Origin: an uncultured Christensenellaceae bacterium
Lineage (GTDB): Bacteria > Bacillota > Clostridia > Christensenellales > CAG-314
Assembly (NCBI GenBank): GCA_910585195.1
Contig: CAJUCX010000005.1
Span: 1-64,000 of the forward strand
Direction of reading: 5' to 3'
DNA length: 64,000 nucleotides
The notes below the pieces were generated by a model, which saw only the letters and a program-made list of their open reading frames with translations, searched no databases and was not told where the DNA came from. Positions 53,761 to 63,566 of this stretch are shown here, piece after piece (position 1 is the first letter of the stretch; each line of letters starts with the position of its first letter). The translations under genes and the position numbers were made by a program.

Positions 53761-53964
53761 TTAGCATCTGTCGCCGATACTTATTGCGCCACAGCAGTAG
53801 AGCAATGCGGCAATGATAATCAGGCAACAAGGGTTGATACGCAAGTTGAATGATTTGTGGTTGCCGTTACAGCAGCAGCAAAGGAATAATATGATAAGTA
53901 TAATCCAAGTGCAGTCGCAGCCGCAGCCATTGCCGTTGTTGTTATTGAATAAACCGTTAAACAT
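53761..53964 (-). CDS. Cysteine-rich micro-protein with two hydrophobic segments
   Basis: A 67-residue protein with 12 Cys. Asn/Gly-rich N-terminus (NGLFNNNNGNGCGCDC), a hydrophobic run with four consecutive Cys (WIILIILFLCCCCNGN, 20-35), a short basic loop, and a second hydrophobic run (NPCCLIIIAALLYCCGAIS). AAGGAGG lies 8 nt before the ATG, so it is a real gene despite its size. Similar small Cys-rich, Asn/Gly-rich proteins are known in Clostridia, some linked to spores. Function unknown. Confidence 0.75.
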   Translation of the reverse strand: MFNGLFNNNNGNGCGCDCTWIILIILFLCCCCNGNHKSFNLRINPCCLIIIAALLYCCGAISIGDRC

Positions 53965-54301
53965 AAGTTATTTACCTCCTTGCAAGAAATACATATTTTT
54001 CATTAACAAACGGCCTTTTTTGCTTGGCACAATTTTGTTAAGGAAAATCTGTTTACATTTCACAGTATGGTAAAAAACAAAAAAGTGTTACATTGCCAAA
54101 ATTTGTCGGTGCAAATAAAATGCTTTTACGAAATGCAATCGAGTTGCTAAAATTCGGCTCTGCGTTTGGCAAGGCAATTATTATTTTGCAAACTGTTCAC
54201 ATTTGGCGCGCCGTGTGTTATAATTTCTTCGGCGCGTATGGCTTTAAGCCAACGGGACTAACAAACGAACGACACCTTATCGGGTCGGAACGGAGAACGT
54301 T
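53965..54301. other. Intergenic region with the panT promoter and structured leader
   Basis: Nothing assignable lies between 53985 and 54190. TTCACA (54196-54201), 17 bp and TATAAT (54219-54224) form a strong promoter. The leader of about 70 nt can form TGGCTT-T-AAGCCA (54239-54251) and a hairpin CGAC-A-CC with GG-GTCG near 54270-54287, the latter with a bulged A. GGAG lies before the start at 54302. Confidence 0.6.
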
Positions 54302-54910
54302 ATGCAAAAATTTTCATCTAGGAAGATTGCCGTTACGGCAATGTTTTTGGCACTTCTTGCCGTCTTTTCTTTTACGCCTTTGGGTTTTTTCCCGATTATA
54401 CCGGGGCTGGTATCCACAGCGTTTATAATAATCGTGATTGTTACGCTGTCTGCTCAACTGGAAGGTTTATTGGTTGGCGTGATATGTACGACGGCTTTTG
54501 GACTTTTCAGTTTTATACGCGCGTGGGTTACACCGGATACTCTTACGGCGTTTATATTTCAAAATCCGCTTATTTCGGTTTTGCCGCGTATAGTAATGGG
54601 TTTTGCAACTTACTACTCAATGCTTGGTATGAAGAAACTTACTGCAAACAGTCAAAAGGCTTTTGTAAAAAATCAACTGCCTTCTCTGGTAAGCGCGATA
54701 GCGGCAGTTGTCAGCAACACCGCGCTGGTCGTAGGGGGTATGGCAGTCGGTTACGGCGGAGAGATGCTGCCCGACGGAAGCCGTACCGTTATGCAAATGA
54801 TTACCGGTACGACGCTTGCAATAAACTTCCCGATAGAGTTGGCGTTAAATATTATTTTTGTGCCCATGCTTTATACGGTGCTTAAAAAATATGCATATAA
54901 AGGAGAATAA
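54302..54910 (+). CDS. ECF transporter S component, probable pantothenate (PanT)
   Basis: A 202-residue membrane protein with about five to six hydrophobic helices. The N-terminus KIAVTAMFLALLAVF is the S-component signature for EcfT contact. TPLGFFPIIPGLVSTAFIIIVI and VLPRIVMGFATYY are typical of this vitamin-binding family. Downstream by 2 bp is coaX, the kinase for pantothenate, which makes pantothenate the best substrate prediction (the PanT-type S component). No EcfA or EcfT is in the window. Confidence 0.85.
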   Translation: MQKFSSRKIAVTAMFLALLAVFSFTPLGFFPIIPGLVSTAFIIIVIVTLSAQLEGLLVGVICTTAFGLFSFIRAWVTPDTLTAFIFQNPLISVLPRIVMGFATYYSMLGMKKLTANSQKAFVKNQLPSLVSAIAAVVSNTALVVGGMAVGYGGEMLPDGSRTVMQMITGTTLAINFPIELALNIIFVPMLYTVLKKYAYKGE

Positions 54911-54912
54911 AT

Positions 54913-55680
54913 ATGGTTTTGGCTTTTGACGTGGGCAATACCAACATTAAAATAGGGCTATTTGAAGGCGACGATATGATTTACAGTTGGCGCATGGCAA
55001 CAGATTTGGTGCGCACTGCGGACGAGTACGGCATTGCCCTTATGCAACTTTTGCAAAGCGGCGGTATAACTCCGTCGCAAATATCGGGTACTATCGTGTC
55101 GTCGGTTATTCCGCAACTCAACTATACGATAGAGCATATGATAGGCTACTATCTGCATTCAAAACCGCTTATGGTAGGCCCCGGCATTAAAACGGGACTT
55201 AATATTCAATACGAAAATCCGCGCGAAGTTGGCGCCGACAGGATAGTAAACTCGGTTTGCGCTTACAACAAATACGGCGGTCCCGTCATTACGGTTGACT
55301 TCGGTACGGCAACGACTTTCAACGCCATAAGCAAAGACGGCAAATTTTTGGGCGGCTGCATTTGCCCGGGCGTAAAAACTTCCGTCGAAGCATTGGTAAA
55401 ATCCACCGCCAAATTGCCTACGATAGAACTCGTTAAGCCAAAACACGTCATTTGTAAAAACACCGTAAACAATATGCAGGCGGGGGTAACTTTCGGCGTA
55501 ATAGGGCAGGTCAGATATATTCTGGAAGTTATGAAGAAAGAAATGGGCGAAAAAAACATAAAGGTAGTTGCAACAGGCGGTCTGTCCGAACTGGTAAAGG
55601 ACGAAGTCGGCTTAATCGACGTAGTGGACAGACGACTTTCGCTTTTGGGTATAAAAATGGTTTATGATATGAACAACTGA
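54913..55680 (+). CDS. coaX: Type III pantothenate kinase
   Basis: A 255-residue ASKHA-fold enzyme for the first step of coenzyme A synthesis. The N-terminal phosphate loop is AFDVGNTNIKIGLF (4-17). GADRIVNSVCAY (near 102-113) and VDFGTATTFNAI (near 122-133) complete the active site. ATAGGAGGC-like sequence (AAAGGAG) lies before the ATG. It forms a transporter-kinase operon with the S component. Confidence 0.97.
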   Translation: MVLAFDVGNTNIKIGLFEGDDMIYSWRMATDLVRTADEYGIALMQLLQSGGITPSQISGTIVSSVIPQLNYTIEHMIGYYLHSKPLMVGPGIKTGLNIQYENPREVGADRIVNSVCAYNKYGGPVITVDFGTATTFNAISKDGKFLGGCICPGVKTSVEALVKSTAKLPTIELVKPKHVICKNTVNNMQAGVTFGVIGQVRYILEVMKKEMGEKNIKVVATGGLSELVKDEVGLIDVVDRRLSLLGIKMVYDMNN

Positions 55681-55737
55681 CTTTTTCAGCTAAAAGCTGT
55701 TACTTGCAAAACTGTTTTGCAAATATATAGTCAACAA

Positions 55738-55782
55738 AACTCAATGCCAAAGTGCAAAGCACTTTGGCATTGAGTTTTTCTT
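55738..55782. terminator. Rho-independent terminator with an 18-bp stem
   Basis: AACTCAATGCCAAAGTGC (55738-55755) pairs perfectly with GCACTTTGGCATTGAGTT (55759-55776), followed by TTTC. A further small palindrome, TTGCAAAAC with GTTTTGCAA, lies at 55704-55722. Confidence 0.93.
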
Positions 55783-55832
55783 ATAAACCAAGTTACGCAG
55801 AGAAAATAATTACGCGAAGCAAAAGTTTTTTC

Positions 55833-56042
55833 CTATTCGAAAAAAAAAATATCTTCAAATTTTTTGTCGGTTGCAATGCAAATTATGAGCGCAAGTTTTG
55901 CGGTGGGGCAATATTGCTCTGTTTCTATGGAGCTTATCGTGTTGCGCGACACACCTACCATTGCGGCGAGGTCTGCTTGCGAAAGTTTTTTTTCGGCTCT
56001 TACTTCTTTAAGCCGATTTTTCAAAATTAAATTTTTGTTCAT
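55833..56042 (-). CDS. XRE-family regulator of the DUF6442 pair
   Basis: A 69-residue Cro/C1 HTH (RLKEVRAEKKLSQADLAAMVGVSRNTISSIE, residues 10-40, then the short PTAKLALIICIATDKKFEDIFFFE end). It lies 15 bp behind the small membrane gene at 56058 and is co-transcribed with it. Probably an autorepressor acting at the dyads at 56402-56447. Confidence 0.9.
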   Translation of the reverse strand: MNKNLILKNRLKEVRAEKKLSQADLAAMVGVSRNTISSIETEQYCPTAKLALIICIATDKKFEDIFFFE

Positions 56043-56057
56043 ATTGTTACCGCAAAA

Positions 56058-56378
56058 CTAAATAAACAAAGAAATTAGGTACGTTGCAATAAACATTACG
56101 GCGGCTACGCCGTACAACGCTGCAATAACGATTTCGTGCTTGCGACGAAATTTAACTGCTTTATAAATAAATTGCGTTGCCATAAGGCTAAACAATATTG
56201 CTTCGAATGCCAAAAAAGTTTTGTTGTCGCGTAAAATTTCTATAACGGTAAAAATTGCGCATAAAATCGCAACAACGATTGTTGCTATGTTTGACGCTTT
56301 TTTCATAACTTCTTTTTCGTACAAATCTTGGTTTTTATTTTCCAGCCGCGATTTTTCTAAAATTTCGTTTTTGTCCAT
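56058..56378 (-). CDS. Small membrane protein, DUF6442-like
   Basis: A 106-residue protein. The hydrophilic N-terminus KNEILEKSRLENKNQDLYEKEV fits the DUF6442 pattern as I remember it. Three hydrophobic segments follow at about 28-46, 54-72 and 83-104. Such proteins are commonly encoded next to a short XRE regulator, as here. Function unknown. GGAG precedes the ATG. Confidence 0.75.
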   Translation of the reverse strand: MDKNEILEKSRLENKNQDLYEKEVMKKASNIATIVVAILCAIFTVIEILRDNKTFLAFEAILFSLMATQFIYKAVKFRRKHEIVIAALYGVAAVMFIATYLISLFI

Positions 56379-56401
56379 AACTTTCTCCTTTTAATTTTTG
56401 C

Positions 56402-56447
56402 CAAGTTTACTTTGCATTGATAATACACTTTTTGCCAAGTATACTTG
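56402..56447 (-). promoter_or_regulatory. Two operator-like sites before the DUF6442/XRE operon
   Basis: CAAGTATACTTG (56436-56447) is a perfect 12-bp palindrome. CAAGTTTACTTT (56402-56413) is an imperfect second copy. Their centres are 34 bp apart, about three helical turns. On the minus strand a TTGACA (56445-56450) overlaps the first. Confidence 0.65.
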
Positions 56448-56548
56448 TCAATAGTTTTTGAAAAATTTTTTATGTTTTTTATTAAAGTGTAGTTCCGGCG
56501 GAAAAATAAAATCAAAGCGGTAAAATCTTTTTATTTGCAAAAATTTTG

Positions 56549-56593
56549 GTTAAGATTATATAACAAGATAATTGCAAATTATATAATCTTAAC
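56549..56593. repeat. Perfect 15-bp inverted repeat upstream of uvrB
   Basis: GTTAAGATTATATAA (56549-56563) and TTATATAATCTTAAC (56579-56593) are perfect complements with a 15-nt loop. Both arms contain TATAAT-like sequence on the outward strands. No T tract follows. The rest of the 56448-56700 interval shows nothing else I can assign. Confidence 0.75.
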
Positions 56594-56711
56594 TAAACCG
56601 ATAGGTGCGGTTAAGTGGGGTAAGTTATATAAATAATCAAGATAATTAGTGTCTATTTGAAATAATCTTTGCAATGCACACTTGCTATTTTGCAAACATA
56701 TGTTCAAAAAA

Positions 56712-56739
56712 TTGACAAAAAATTATAATTACATATAAT
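56712..56739 (+). promoter_or_regulatory. uvrB promoter abutting the start codon
   Basis: TTGACA (56712-56717), 16 bp, TATAAT (56734-56739). The ATG at 56747 is 7 nt away and has no Shine-Dalgarno. No obvious LexA box of the Bacillus type (GAAC N4 GTTC) is present. Confidence 0.75.
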
Positions 56740-56746
56740 AAAACCT

Positions 56747-58714
56747 ATGGAACAACGGGACTTCAAAATCAACTCAAAATATAAGCCTTGCGGCGACCAA
56801 CCGCAAGCAATAGACAAACTTGTCGAGGGCGTAAACAACGGTTTGCGTACGCAGGTATTAAAGGGCGTTACCGGCAGCGGCAAGACCTTTACTATGGCAA
56901 ACGTTATAGAGAGGTTAAACCGCCCTGCACTTGTTATTTCGCACAACAAAACTCTTGCGGCGCAACTTTGCAACGAGTTCAGAGAGTTTTTCCCCGACAA
57001 CAGGGTAGAGTTTTTTGTTTCTTATTACGACTACTATATGCCCGAGAGTTACATTCCGTCTCGCGATTTGTTTATAGAAAAAGAAACTTCCGTCAACGAA
57101 GAAATCGATAAACTGCGCCACTCCGCAACTTGTTCGTTATTCGAAAGACGCGACACCATTGTAGTCGCTTCCGTTTCGTGCATTTACGGTTTGGGCGCTC
57201 CGGGAGAATATTACAAACTGAGTGTTTCGTTGCGCCCTGGACAGGAAATTTCGCGCGACGACCTTATAAGAAGACTTGTCGAAATTCAATATCAGCGTAG
57301 CGATATGGACTTTCACCGCGGTACGTTCCGCGTGCGCGGCGACGTGGTGGAAATTTTTCCCGCGTCAAACAGCGAAGTCGCGATACGGGTGGAGTTTTTC
57401 GGCGACGAGATAGAAAAAATTTCCGAAGTGGAAGCGGTTTCTGGCAGAAGCATTGCAACGCTTTTGCACTCTATAATCTTTCCTGCGACGCACTACGTTG
57501 TGGAGGGCGTTACGCTGGAAAAATCTATGGAACAAATCAAACGCGATATGCTTGAACAGGTAGAGGCGCTTAAAAGTCAGGGGCGTGCGTTGGAAGCGCA
57601 AAGATTGCTGCAACGCACGAGTTATGACTTGGAGATGATGCAAGAACTTGGCTATTGCAGCGGTATAGAAAACTATTCACGTTACTTCGACGGCAGAAGC
57701 ACTGGCGACCCTCCGTTTACTTTGATAGATTATTTCCCCGACGACTTTATAACCTTCATTGACGAAAGTCATATGACTTTGCCGCAAATAAGGGGTATGT
57801 ACAACGGCGACAGAAGCCGCAAAGAAAATTTAGTGTCTTACGGCTTTCGTCTGCAAAGCGCGTTTGACAACCGCCCGTTGAAGTTTGACGAGTTTGACGC
57901 GCGCATAGGGCAGATGGTGTGCGTTTCCGCCACGCCAAACAAATATGAACTTGACCAAAGCGGTCAGGTGGTGGAGCAAGTCATAAGACCTACCGGTTTG
58001 CTCGACCCTGAAATTTTCGTGCGTAAAGTCGACGGACAAATCGACGATTTGCTTAGTGAAATAAACGACACCGTCGCAAGAAAAGGGCGCGTTTTGGTAA
58101 CCACTCTTACAAAGCGTATGAGCGAAAGTCTTACAAAGTATCTGACGGAGCGCGGTGTAAAGGTGCGGTATATGCACAGCGAAATAGAAACGTTGGAGCG
58201 TATCGAAATTTTAAGCGACCTTAAAAAAGGAGTGTTTGATGTGCTTGTAGGCATAAACCTTTTGCGCGAAGGTTTGGACTTGCCGCAGGTAAAAACCGTC
58301 GCTATTTTGGACGCCGACAAAGAAGGATTTTTACGCAGTGAGTCGTCGCTTATACAGACGATAGGCAGGGCTGCAAGAAATGCCGACGGCAAAGTTATTA
58401 TGTATGCCGACGTGATGACCGACAGTATGAAACGCGCCATTGACGAAACCAATCGCAGAAGGGCAATTCAAGACAGGTTCAATAAAGAGCACGGCATAAT
58501 CCCTAAGACGATAGAGCACGACGTAAAAAACTCTTTGGAAATAACAAAAAAAGAAGAAAAAGAGTTTACCAAAAATCAGTTGCCTAAACAGATAGAAATC
58601 GTAAGACTGCAAATGAAGCAAGCCGCAAACAATCTCGATTTTGAAAAAGCGATTATTTTGAGGGAAGAGTTGAATAAACTTGAAAAACAATTAAGAAAAT
58701 ATGAAAAAACTTAA
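56747..58714 (+). CDS. uvrB: Excinuclease ABC subunit UvrB
   Basis: A 655-residue helicase-like DNA damage verifier of nucleotide excision repair. Walker A is GVTGSGKT (38-45). The beta-hairpin [15 protein letters not shown] (near 91-105) is intact. The DEAD-like motif [11 protein letters not shown], helicase motif [11 protein letters not shown] and the C-terminal UVR coiled motif ([20 protein letters not shown]) are present. The transcript is a leaderless candidate. The last 69 coding bases are repeated directly downstream. Confidence 0.97.
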   Translation: MEQRDFKINSKYKPCGDQPQAIDKLVEGVNNGLRTQVLKGVTGSGKTFTMANVIERLNRPALVISHNKTLAAQLCNEFREFFPDNRVEFFVSYYDYYMPESYIPSRDLFIEKETSVNEEIDKLRHSATCSLFERRDTIVVASVSCIYGLGAPGEYYKLSVSLRPGQEISRDDLIRRLVEIQYQRSDMDFHRGTFRVRGDVVEIFPASNSEVAIRVEFFGDEIEKISEVEAVSGRSIATLLHSIIFPATHYVVEGVTLEKSMEQIKRDMLEQVEALKSQGRALEAQRLLQRTSYDLEMMQELGYCSGIENYSRYFDGRSTGDPPFTLIDYFPDDFITFIDESHMTLPQIRGMYNGDRSRKENLVSYGFRLQSAFDNRPLKFDEFDARIGQMVCVSATPNKYELDQSGQVVEQVIRPTGLLDPEIFVRKVDGQIDDLLSEINDTVARKGRVLVTTLTKRMSESLTKYLTERGVKVRYMHSEIETLERIEILSDLKKGVFDVLVGINLLREGLDLPQVKTVAILDADKEGFLRSESSLIQTIGRAARNADGKVIMYADVMTDSMKRAIDETNRRRAIQDRFNKEHGIIPKTIEHDVKNSLEITKKEEKEFTKNQLPKQIEIVRLQMKQAANNLDFEKAIILREELNKLEKQLRKYEKT

Positions 58715-58811
58715 CAGCAAAATAATTGCTCAAAGCGATTATTTTGAGGGAAGAGTTGAATAAACTTGAAAAACAATTAAGGAAATACGAAAAAAACTAA
58801 CGGTAAAATAA
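58646..58811 (+). repeat. Tandem duplication of the uvrB 3' end
   Basis: The segment starting at 58646 recurs at 58732, offset by 86 bp. The first 49 bp are identical. Over about 75 bp there are six substitutions. In the second copy the UvrB frame is preserved up to its own stop ([21 protein letters not shown]), with two synonymous changes (AGA/AGG and TAT/TAC). The second copy is not joined to an ORF and is a fragment. Confidence 0.93.
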
Positions 58812-58824
58812 GGCTTAAAACATT

Positions 58825-61653
58825 ATGAGAAACGATATTTTTATTAAAAACGCAAAAGAAAACAACTTAAAAGGCATTGACGTATCTATACCGAGAGATA
58901 AATTGGTTGTCTTTACGGGTATTTCAGGCAGCGGCAAAAGCAGTTTGGCTTTCGATACCATTTTTGCCGAAGGTCAGCGCAGATACGTAGAGAGTCTGTC
59001 CGCCTATGCAAGGCAGTTTTTGGGGCAGATGGAAAAACCCGACGTAGAGTATATAGAGGGGCTTTCTCCCGCGATTTCCATAGACCAAAAAACAACGTCG
59101 TCAAATCCGCGTTCCACAGTAGGCACCGTTACGGAAATTTATGACTATTTGCGTTTGCTTTTTGCACGCATAGGAACGCCTTATTGTCCGAAGTGCGGCA
59201 AAGAAATAAAAAAACAGTCGGTCGACCAGATTTGCGAGCAGGTTATGCGCGCTGACGAAGGCAAAAAACTTATGGTGTTGGCGCCGGTTATTCGCAGCAG
59301 AAAGGGCGAATATACCAAACTGTTTAACGACCTTAAAAAGAGCGGTTACGCCCGCGTGAACGTAGACGGCAACGTGTATTTGCTTGAAGAAGAAATAAAA
59401 CTTGACAAAAATCTTAAACACAACATAAGCGTAGTTGTAGACAGGTTGGCGGTAAAAACCGATATGCACAAGCGCCTTGCCGACAGCGTAGAGACGGCTT
59501 TGCGCCTTGCCGACGATTTGGTAATAATTGATATGGAAGGCACTCAAACGCTTTACTCCGCAACATATTCCTGCCCCGACTGCGGCATTTCGTTGCAAGA
59601 GTTGGAGCCGAGAATGTTCAGCTTCAACAGTCCTTTCGGCGCATGTCCCGAGTGCAAAGGTTTGGGATTTGTTATGGAGTTTGACGAAGACCTTATAATA
59701 CCCGACAGACGAAAAAGCCTTGCGGAAGGCGCAATAAAAATTATGGGCATTTCCATAGACGGCGGAATGATGTATAAATTGCTTGAAGGGTTCGGCAAAA
59801 AATACGGATTTTCGCTTGATACGCCTATAGAAAAGTTGTCAAAACAAGCATATGACGTACTTATGTACGGCAACGGCGGTGAAAATATCGACATAGAATA
59901 TAATTCCAAAACATTCAACGGCAGTATGAAACGCAGTTGGGAGGGCATTATGCCTATGATGGCGCGCAGATATGCGGCGTGCACCAACGATTGGATGAAG
60001 TTGGAGTACGAGCGCTTTATGCGTACCCGTCCTTGCAACGTCTGCGACGGCAAACGCCTTAAAAAGGAAAGCCTTTCGGTAAAAATCGCAGGAAAAAACA
60101 TTGCCCAACTTTGCGATATGTCGATAATTAAATTGCAGGAGTTTTTTGACGATATACAACTCGACAGCACCAAAAGCAAAATCGCGGAAGTGGTTTTGAA
60201 GGAAATTAAAGCGCGGTTAAACTTTCTTATTTCCGTAGGTTTAGACTATCTCACGTTGTCGCGAAGCAGCGGCACGCTCTCCGGCGGAGAGGCGCAGCGC
60301 ATAAGACTTGCGACGCAAATAGGCAGCGGACTTATGGGCGTGCTTTATATTTTGGACGAGCCGAGCATAGGTCTGCACCAAAGAGACAACGAAAAACTGA
60401 TAGAAACCTTAAAACACCTTAGAGATTTGGGCAACACTTTGATAGTGGTAGAGCACGACGAAGACACCATACTTTCTGCCGACCACGTTATAGACATAGG
60501 TCCCGGGGCGGGCGTACACGGCGGTCAACTTATTTATGCCGGAGATGTAGACGGACTTAAAGATTGTAAAGAATCTGTTACCGGTCAATATTTGTCGCAC
60601 CGCAAATTCGTGCCTACGCCAAAGTCGCGCAGAGAGATTACCGACAAAAAAATAGTGCTTAAAGGCGCAACGCAAAACAACTTAAAGAACGTCGACGTGG
60701 AAGTTCCTTTGGGGGTGTTTAACGTGGTTACCGGCGTTTCGGGCAGCGGCAAAAGCAGTTTGATTAACGAAACGCTGCTGCCTGTGCTGTCCGAGCAGTT
60801 AAACCGCGCAAGACGAGGCAGAACCAATTACAAAGAAATTTCCGGTTTGGAGTATCTCGACAAAGTAATAGCCATAGACCAAAGCCCGATAGGAAGAACG
60901 CCTAGGAGCAACCCTGCGACGTATACGGGAATGTTCACCAACATAAGAGAACTTTTTGCACAGACGCCCGACGCCAAAGAACGCGGATATAAGGCAGGCA
61001 GATTCAGTTTCAACGTGCGCGGCGGACGGTGCGACAACTGCGACGGCGACGGCATAATCAAGATAGAAATGAACTTCTTGCCCGACGTTTACGTGCCTTG
61101 CGAGGTTTGTCATTCGCAGCGGTACAATCAAGAAACTTTGCAGGTCAAATATAAAGGCAAAAATATTTCCGACGTGCTTAATATGACCGTGGAAGAAGCA
61201 CTTGACTTTTTTGCAAATATATCCAACATAAAATCCAAATTGCAAACTCTTTACGACGTGGGTTTGGGTTATATCACTCTCGGGCAAAGCGCGACTACTT
61301 TGTCGGGCGGCGAGGCGCAAAGGGTAAAACTGGCAACGGAACTCGCAAAGCGCAACACGGGCAAGACGGTGTATATTTTGGACGAGCCTACGACGGGTTT
61401 GCACGCCGCAGACGTAGACAAACTCATCTCTATTTTGCAGCGGCTTGTGGCAGGCGGAAACACGGTTATAGTTATAGAGCACAATCTAGACGTAATTAGA
61501 GTTGCCGACCATATCATAGACTTGGGACCCGAAGGCGGAGACAAGGGCGGCAAAATTATTGCTGTCGGCACACCGGAAGAAGTTGCGAAAAACAAAAACA
61601 GCCATACGGGCAGATTTTTAGCGCAGGCTTTGGAAACCTATAAAACAGTTTGA
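58825..61653 (+). CDS. uvrA: Excinuclease ABC subunit UvrA
   Basis: A 942-residue ABC-type ATPase that finds DNA lesions and loads UvrB. Two Walker A motifs, GISGSGKSS (33-41) and GVSGSGKSS (near 641-649), each have an ABC signature (LSGGEAQRI and LSGGEAQRV). Zinc sites are CPKC near 121, CPDCG/CPECKG in the insertion, and the C-terminal CDNCDGDG...CEVC. Full length and typical. Probably co-transcribed with uvrB. Confidence 0.98.
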   Translation: MRNDIFIKNAKENNLKGIDVSIPRDKLVVFTGISGSGKSSLAFDTIFAEGQRRYVESLSAYARQFLGQMEKPDVEYIEGLSPAISIDQKTTSSNPRSTVGTVTEIYDYLRLLFARIGTPYCPKCGKEIKKQSVDQICEQVMRADEGKKLMVLAPVIRSRKGEYTKLFNDLKKSGYARVNVDGNVYLLEEEIKLDKNLKHNISVVVDRLAVKTDMHKRLADSVETALRLADDLVIIDMEGTQTLYSATYSCPDCGISLQELEPRMFSFNSPFGACPECKGLGFVMEFDEDLIIPDRRKSLAEGAIKIMGISIDGGMMYKLLEGFGKKYGFSLDTPIEKLSKQAYDVLMYGNGGENIDIEYNSKTFNGSMKRSWEGIMPMMARRYAACTNDWMKLEYERFMRTRPCNVCDGKRLKKESLSVKIAGKNIAQLCDMSIIKLQEFFDDIQLDSTKSKIAEVVLKEIKARLNFLISVGLDYLTLSRSSGTLSGGEAQRIRLATQIGSGLMGVLYILDEPSIGLHQRDNEKLIETLKHLRDLGNTLIVVEHDEDTILSADHVIDIGPGAGVHGGQLIYAGDVDGLKDCKESVTGQYLSHRKFVPTPKSRREITDKKIVLKGATQNNLKNVDVEVPLGVFNVVTGVSGSGKSSLINETLLPVLSEQLNRARRGRTNYKEISGLEYLDKVIAIDQSPIGRTPRSNPATYTGMFTNIRELFAQTPDAKERGYKAGRFSFNVRGGRCDNCDGDGIIKIEMNFLPDVYVPCEVCHSQRYNQETLQVKYKGKNISDVLNMTVEEALDFFANISNIKSKLQTLYDVGLGYITLGQSATTLSGGEAQRVKLATELAKRNTGKTVYILDEPTTGLHAADVDKLISILQRLVAGGNTVIVIEHNLDVIRVADHIIDLGPEGGDKGGKIIAVGTPEEVAKNKNSHTGRFLAQALETYKTV

Positions 61654-61726
61654 TAGTATTTTATAATTGTTAAAATACAACCATTAAATTGCGTTAAAGT
61701 CGGTGTAAAATAAATTTATTACAGAC

Positions 61727-61762
61727 AAAGAGGTGCGGAAATTTCCGTACCTTTATTTTTAA
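61727..61762 (+). terminator. Rho-independent terminator after uvrA
   Basis: AGGTGCGGAA (61731-61740) pairs with TTCCGTACCT (61743-61752), with one G-U pair, and runs into a T-rich tail. Confidence 0.8.
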
Positions 61763-61800
61763 GTCAAAAAAGCCGTTGTAAAATCATAAACTTTTATGAT

Positions 61801-63072
61801 ATGAAATTGAGATTGAAAAATACCGTCATTATAGGTTTTGCCTTTTTGTCTATTATGGTCTTGTGGCAGGCTTATAATTGGCTTGTGCCGTTGTATCTTG
61901 ACGAATATTTGCGCGGCGTTTTTAACGGAAATGAGTTTTTGATTGGACTCGTCATGGGGCTTGACAACCTGTTTGCCGTGTTTATGATACCCGTCATAGG
62001 CAAAATAAGCGACAGGCAAAAGGCGCAGACGGGCAGCAGAATGAAATTGATTACCGTAGGCATTATGCTTGCAGGTGCGGCGTTTATTTGTCTGCCTTTG
62101 GCAAAGGGCAATATTTTTGCAATGATTGCGGTTTTGTTTGTAATTCTCGTTGCTATGAATATTTACCGCGCGCCTGCCGTTTCGCTTATGCCTGACATTA
62201 CTCCAAAGCCGCTCAGAAGCAAGGCAAATGCCGTAATAAACATTATGGGTGGTATAGGCACCGCGATAGGCTATATTTTGCTTCTTGCAGGCGGCGTGCT
62301 TAACGTAGACAGCAGTTTTACCGTTTGGGGCGTTGTGTTGGTTATGTTTGTATGTCTTGCCGTGCTTATGTACAAGGTGGACGAACGGCAGTTTGAAGCC
62401 GATATGAATGCCGACCTTGCTTTATATAAAAAAATGGGCATAGACGTAAATGCCGATGACGAAATGCTTTCCTGCTCCGACGGCGCATTGGGCAAAAAAG
62501 AAAAAAAGAGTCTTATACTCGTGTTGCTTTCTGTATTTTTTTATTATATGGCGACCAACGCGGTGGAAACCTTTATGTCTCTTTACAGCGACCAAGTGCT
62601 GCACAATACCAATGCGGGTTTGATATTGTTCGGCGTGCTTGCCGGCGGTTCTTTTATATTTTTATATCCGTCTGCGGTGTTTGCGCAAAAACACGGCTTT
62701 CGCAACGCAATGCTGTTGGGTGCGTGTCTTATGGCAGGCAGCAATATATTTATAGCGTTTTTTACCGCTTTCAGTTGGTTGCTGCTGCCTGCGTTTTTCG
62801 TTACCGGCGCAGGTATGGCGTTTATGATTTCAAATATGTATCCGCTGGTCGTCGGCTTTTGCAAAAAGGGAGAGTTTGCAAGATATACGGGTTTTTATTA
62901 CACTGCCACGATGATTGCGCAAGCGGTAACTCCTGTTTTGGCAGGGCTGTTATTTTCCGACTGGCTGTTTGGCACGATGAAAGTTCTTATGCCGTACTCG
63001 GCAATATTTATGGTGCTTTCCGCAGCGATGTTGTTTTTGGTGCCTATGGAAAAGAAGGGGACTTTGCAATAA
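61801..63072 (+). CDS. MFS transporter, SLC45/GPH-like
   Basis: A 423-residue permease with about 12 TM helices. N-terminal WQAYNWLVPLYLDEYL and the loop GKISDRQKAQTGSRMKLI, with its acidic/basic MFS A-motif equivalent, are visible. YRAPAVSLMPDITPKPLRSKANAVIN is characteristic of the sugar-transporter-like clostridial MFS group. The central loop (about 190-230) is charged. Start has no Shine-Dalgarno; the bases TATGAT lie immediately upstream. Substrate unknown, possibly a sugar. Confidence 0.88.
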   Translation: MKLRLKNTVIIGFAFLSIMVLWQAYNWLVPLYLDEYLRGVFNGNEFLIGLVMGLDNLFAVFMIPVIGKISDRQKAQTGSRMKLITVGIMLAGAAFICLPLAKGNIFAMIAVLFVILVAMNIYRAPAVSLMPDITPKPLRSKANAVINIMGGIGTAIGYILLLAGGVLNVDSSFTVWGVVLVMFVCLAVLMYKVDERQFEADMNADLALYKKMGIDVNADDEMLSCSDGALGKKEKKSLILVLLSVFFYYMATNAVETFMSLYSDQVLHNTNAGLILFGVLAGGSFIFLYPSAVFAQKHGFRNAMLLGACLMAGSNIFIAFFTAFSWLLLPAFFVTGAGMAFMISNMYPLVVGFCKKGEFARYTGFYYTATMIAQAVTPVLAGLLFSDWLFGTMKVLMPYSAIFMVLSAAMLFLVPMEKKGTLQ

Positions 63073-63114
63073 TTTATAAGTCGAATTGTTTTGAAACATC
63101 AATCAAATGCAAAT

Positions 63115-63149
63115 CACCCGCGCAACAATTTATCGCGCGGGTGGTTTTT
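63115..63149. terminator. Rho-independent terminator between convergent genes
   Basis: CACCCGCGC (63115-63123) pairs with GCGCGGGTG (63135-63143), followed by GTTTTT. Confidence 0.85.
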
Positions 63150-63188
63150 AGTATTTGTATTAAATAAAAATTACGGTTGAAAAATAAT

Positions 63189-63566
63189 TTACAATATATG
63201 CTCGGGTGTAGGTATGAGCATATGAGGAATATGCCGCGAAAGTTCTATCAAAACGTCAAGCTGCGCCTGTGCCGAGTCGAAGTCCTGCTGTGCGACGTAG
63301 GCGTGGCACTCCGCCATACGAAAGTCCATTTCCGTAAAGTCCAAATGATTCAAAAAATATTCCACGCATTCGCGGCGGTTTTTCCAATCGTCCCAAATAA
63401 TATCGTATTCCTGTTCTGTAAGAGTTTTGTTTTCCGCCTTTTCATAAGCTGCGACGAGTTGTTCCTCCAACGCCGTAAAATGGTTATTGACTACAAAAAT
63501 TTCCGCCAAACCTGCGCCAACAAGCGCAAGAAAAATAAGCGTGGTTACGATAATTTGTTTAGCCAA
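63189..63566 (-). CDS. DUF4363 family protein
   Basis: A 125-residue membrane-anchored protein. One N-terminal TM helix (about 5-24) is followed by a helical external domain with the DUF4363-like pattern (DIIWDDWKNRRECVEYFLNH ... DFRMAECHAYV). The start is TTG, 9 nt after AGGAGG. An ATG seven codons upstream contains that ribosome binding site and is not used. It overlaps the end of the DUF421 gene by 8 bp, the usual clostridial pairing. Confidence 0.85.
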   Translation of the reverse strand: MAKQIIVTTLIFLALVGAGLAEIFVVNNHFTALEEQLVAAYEKAENKTLTEQEYDIIWDDWKNRRECVEYFLNHLDFTEMDFRMAECHAYVAQQDFDSAQAQLDVLIELSRHIPHMLIPTPEHIL

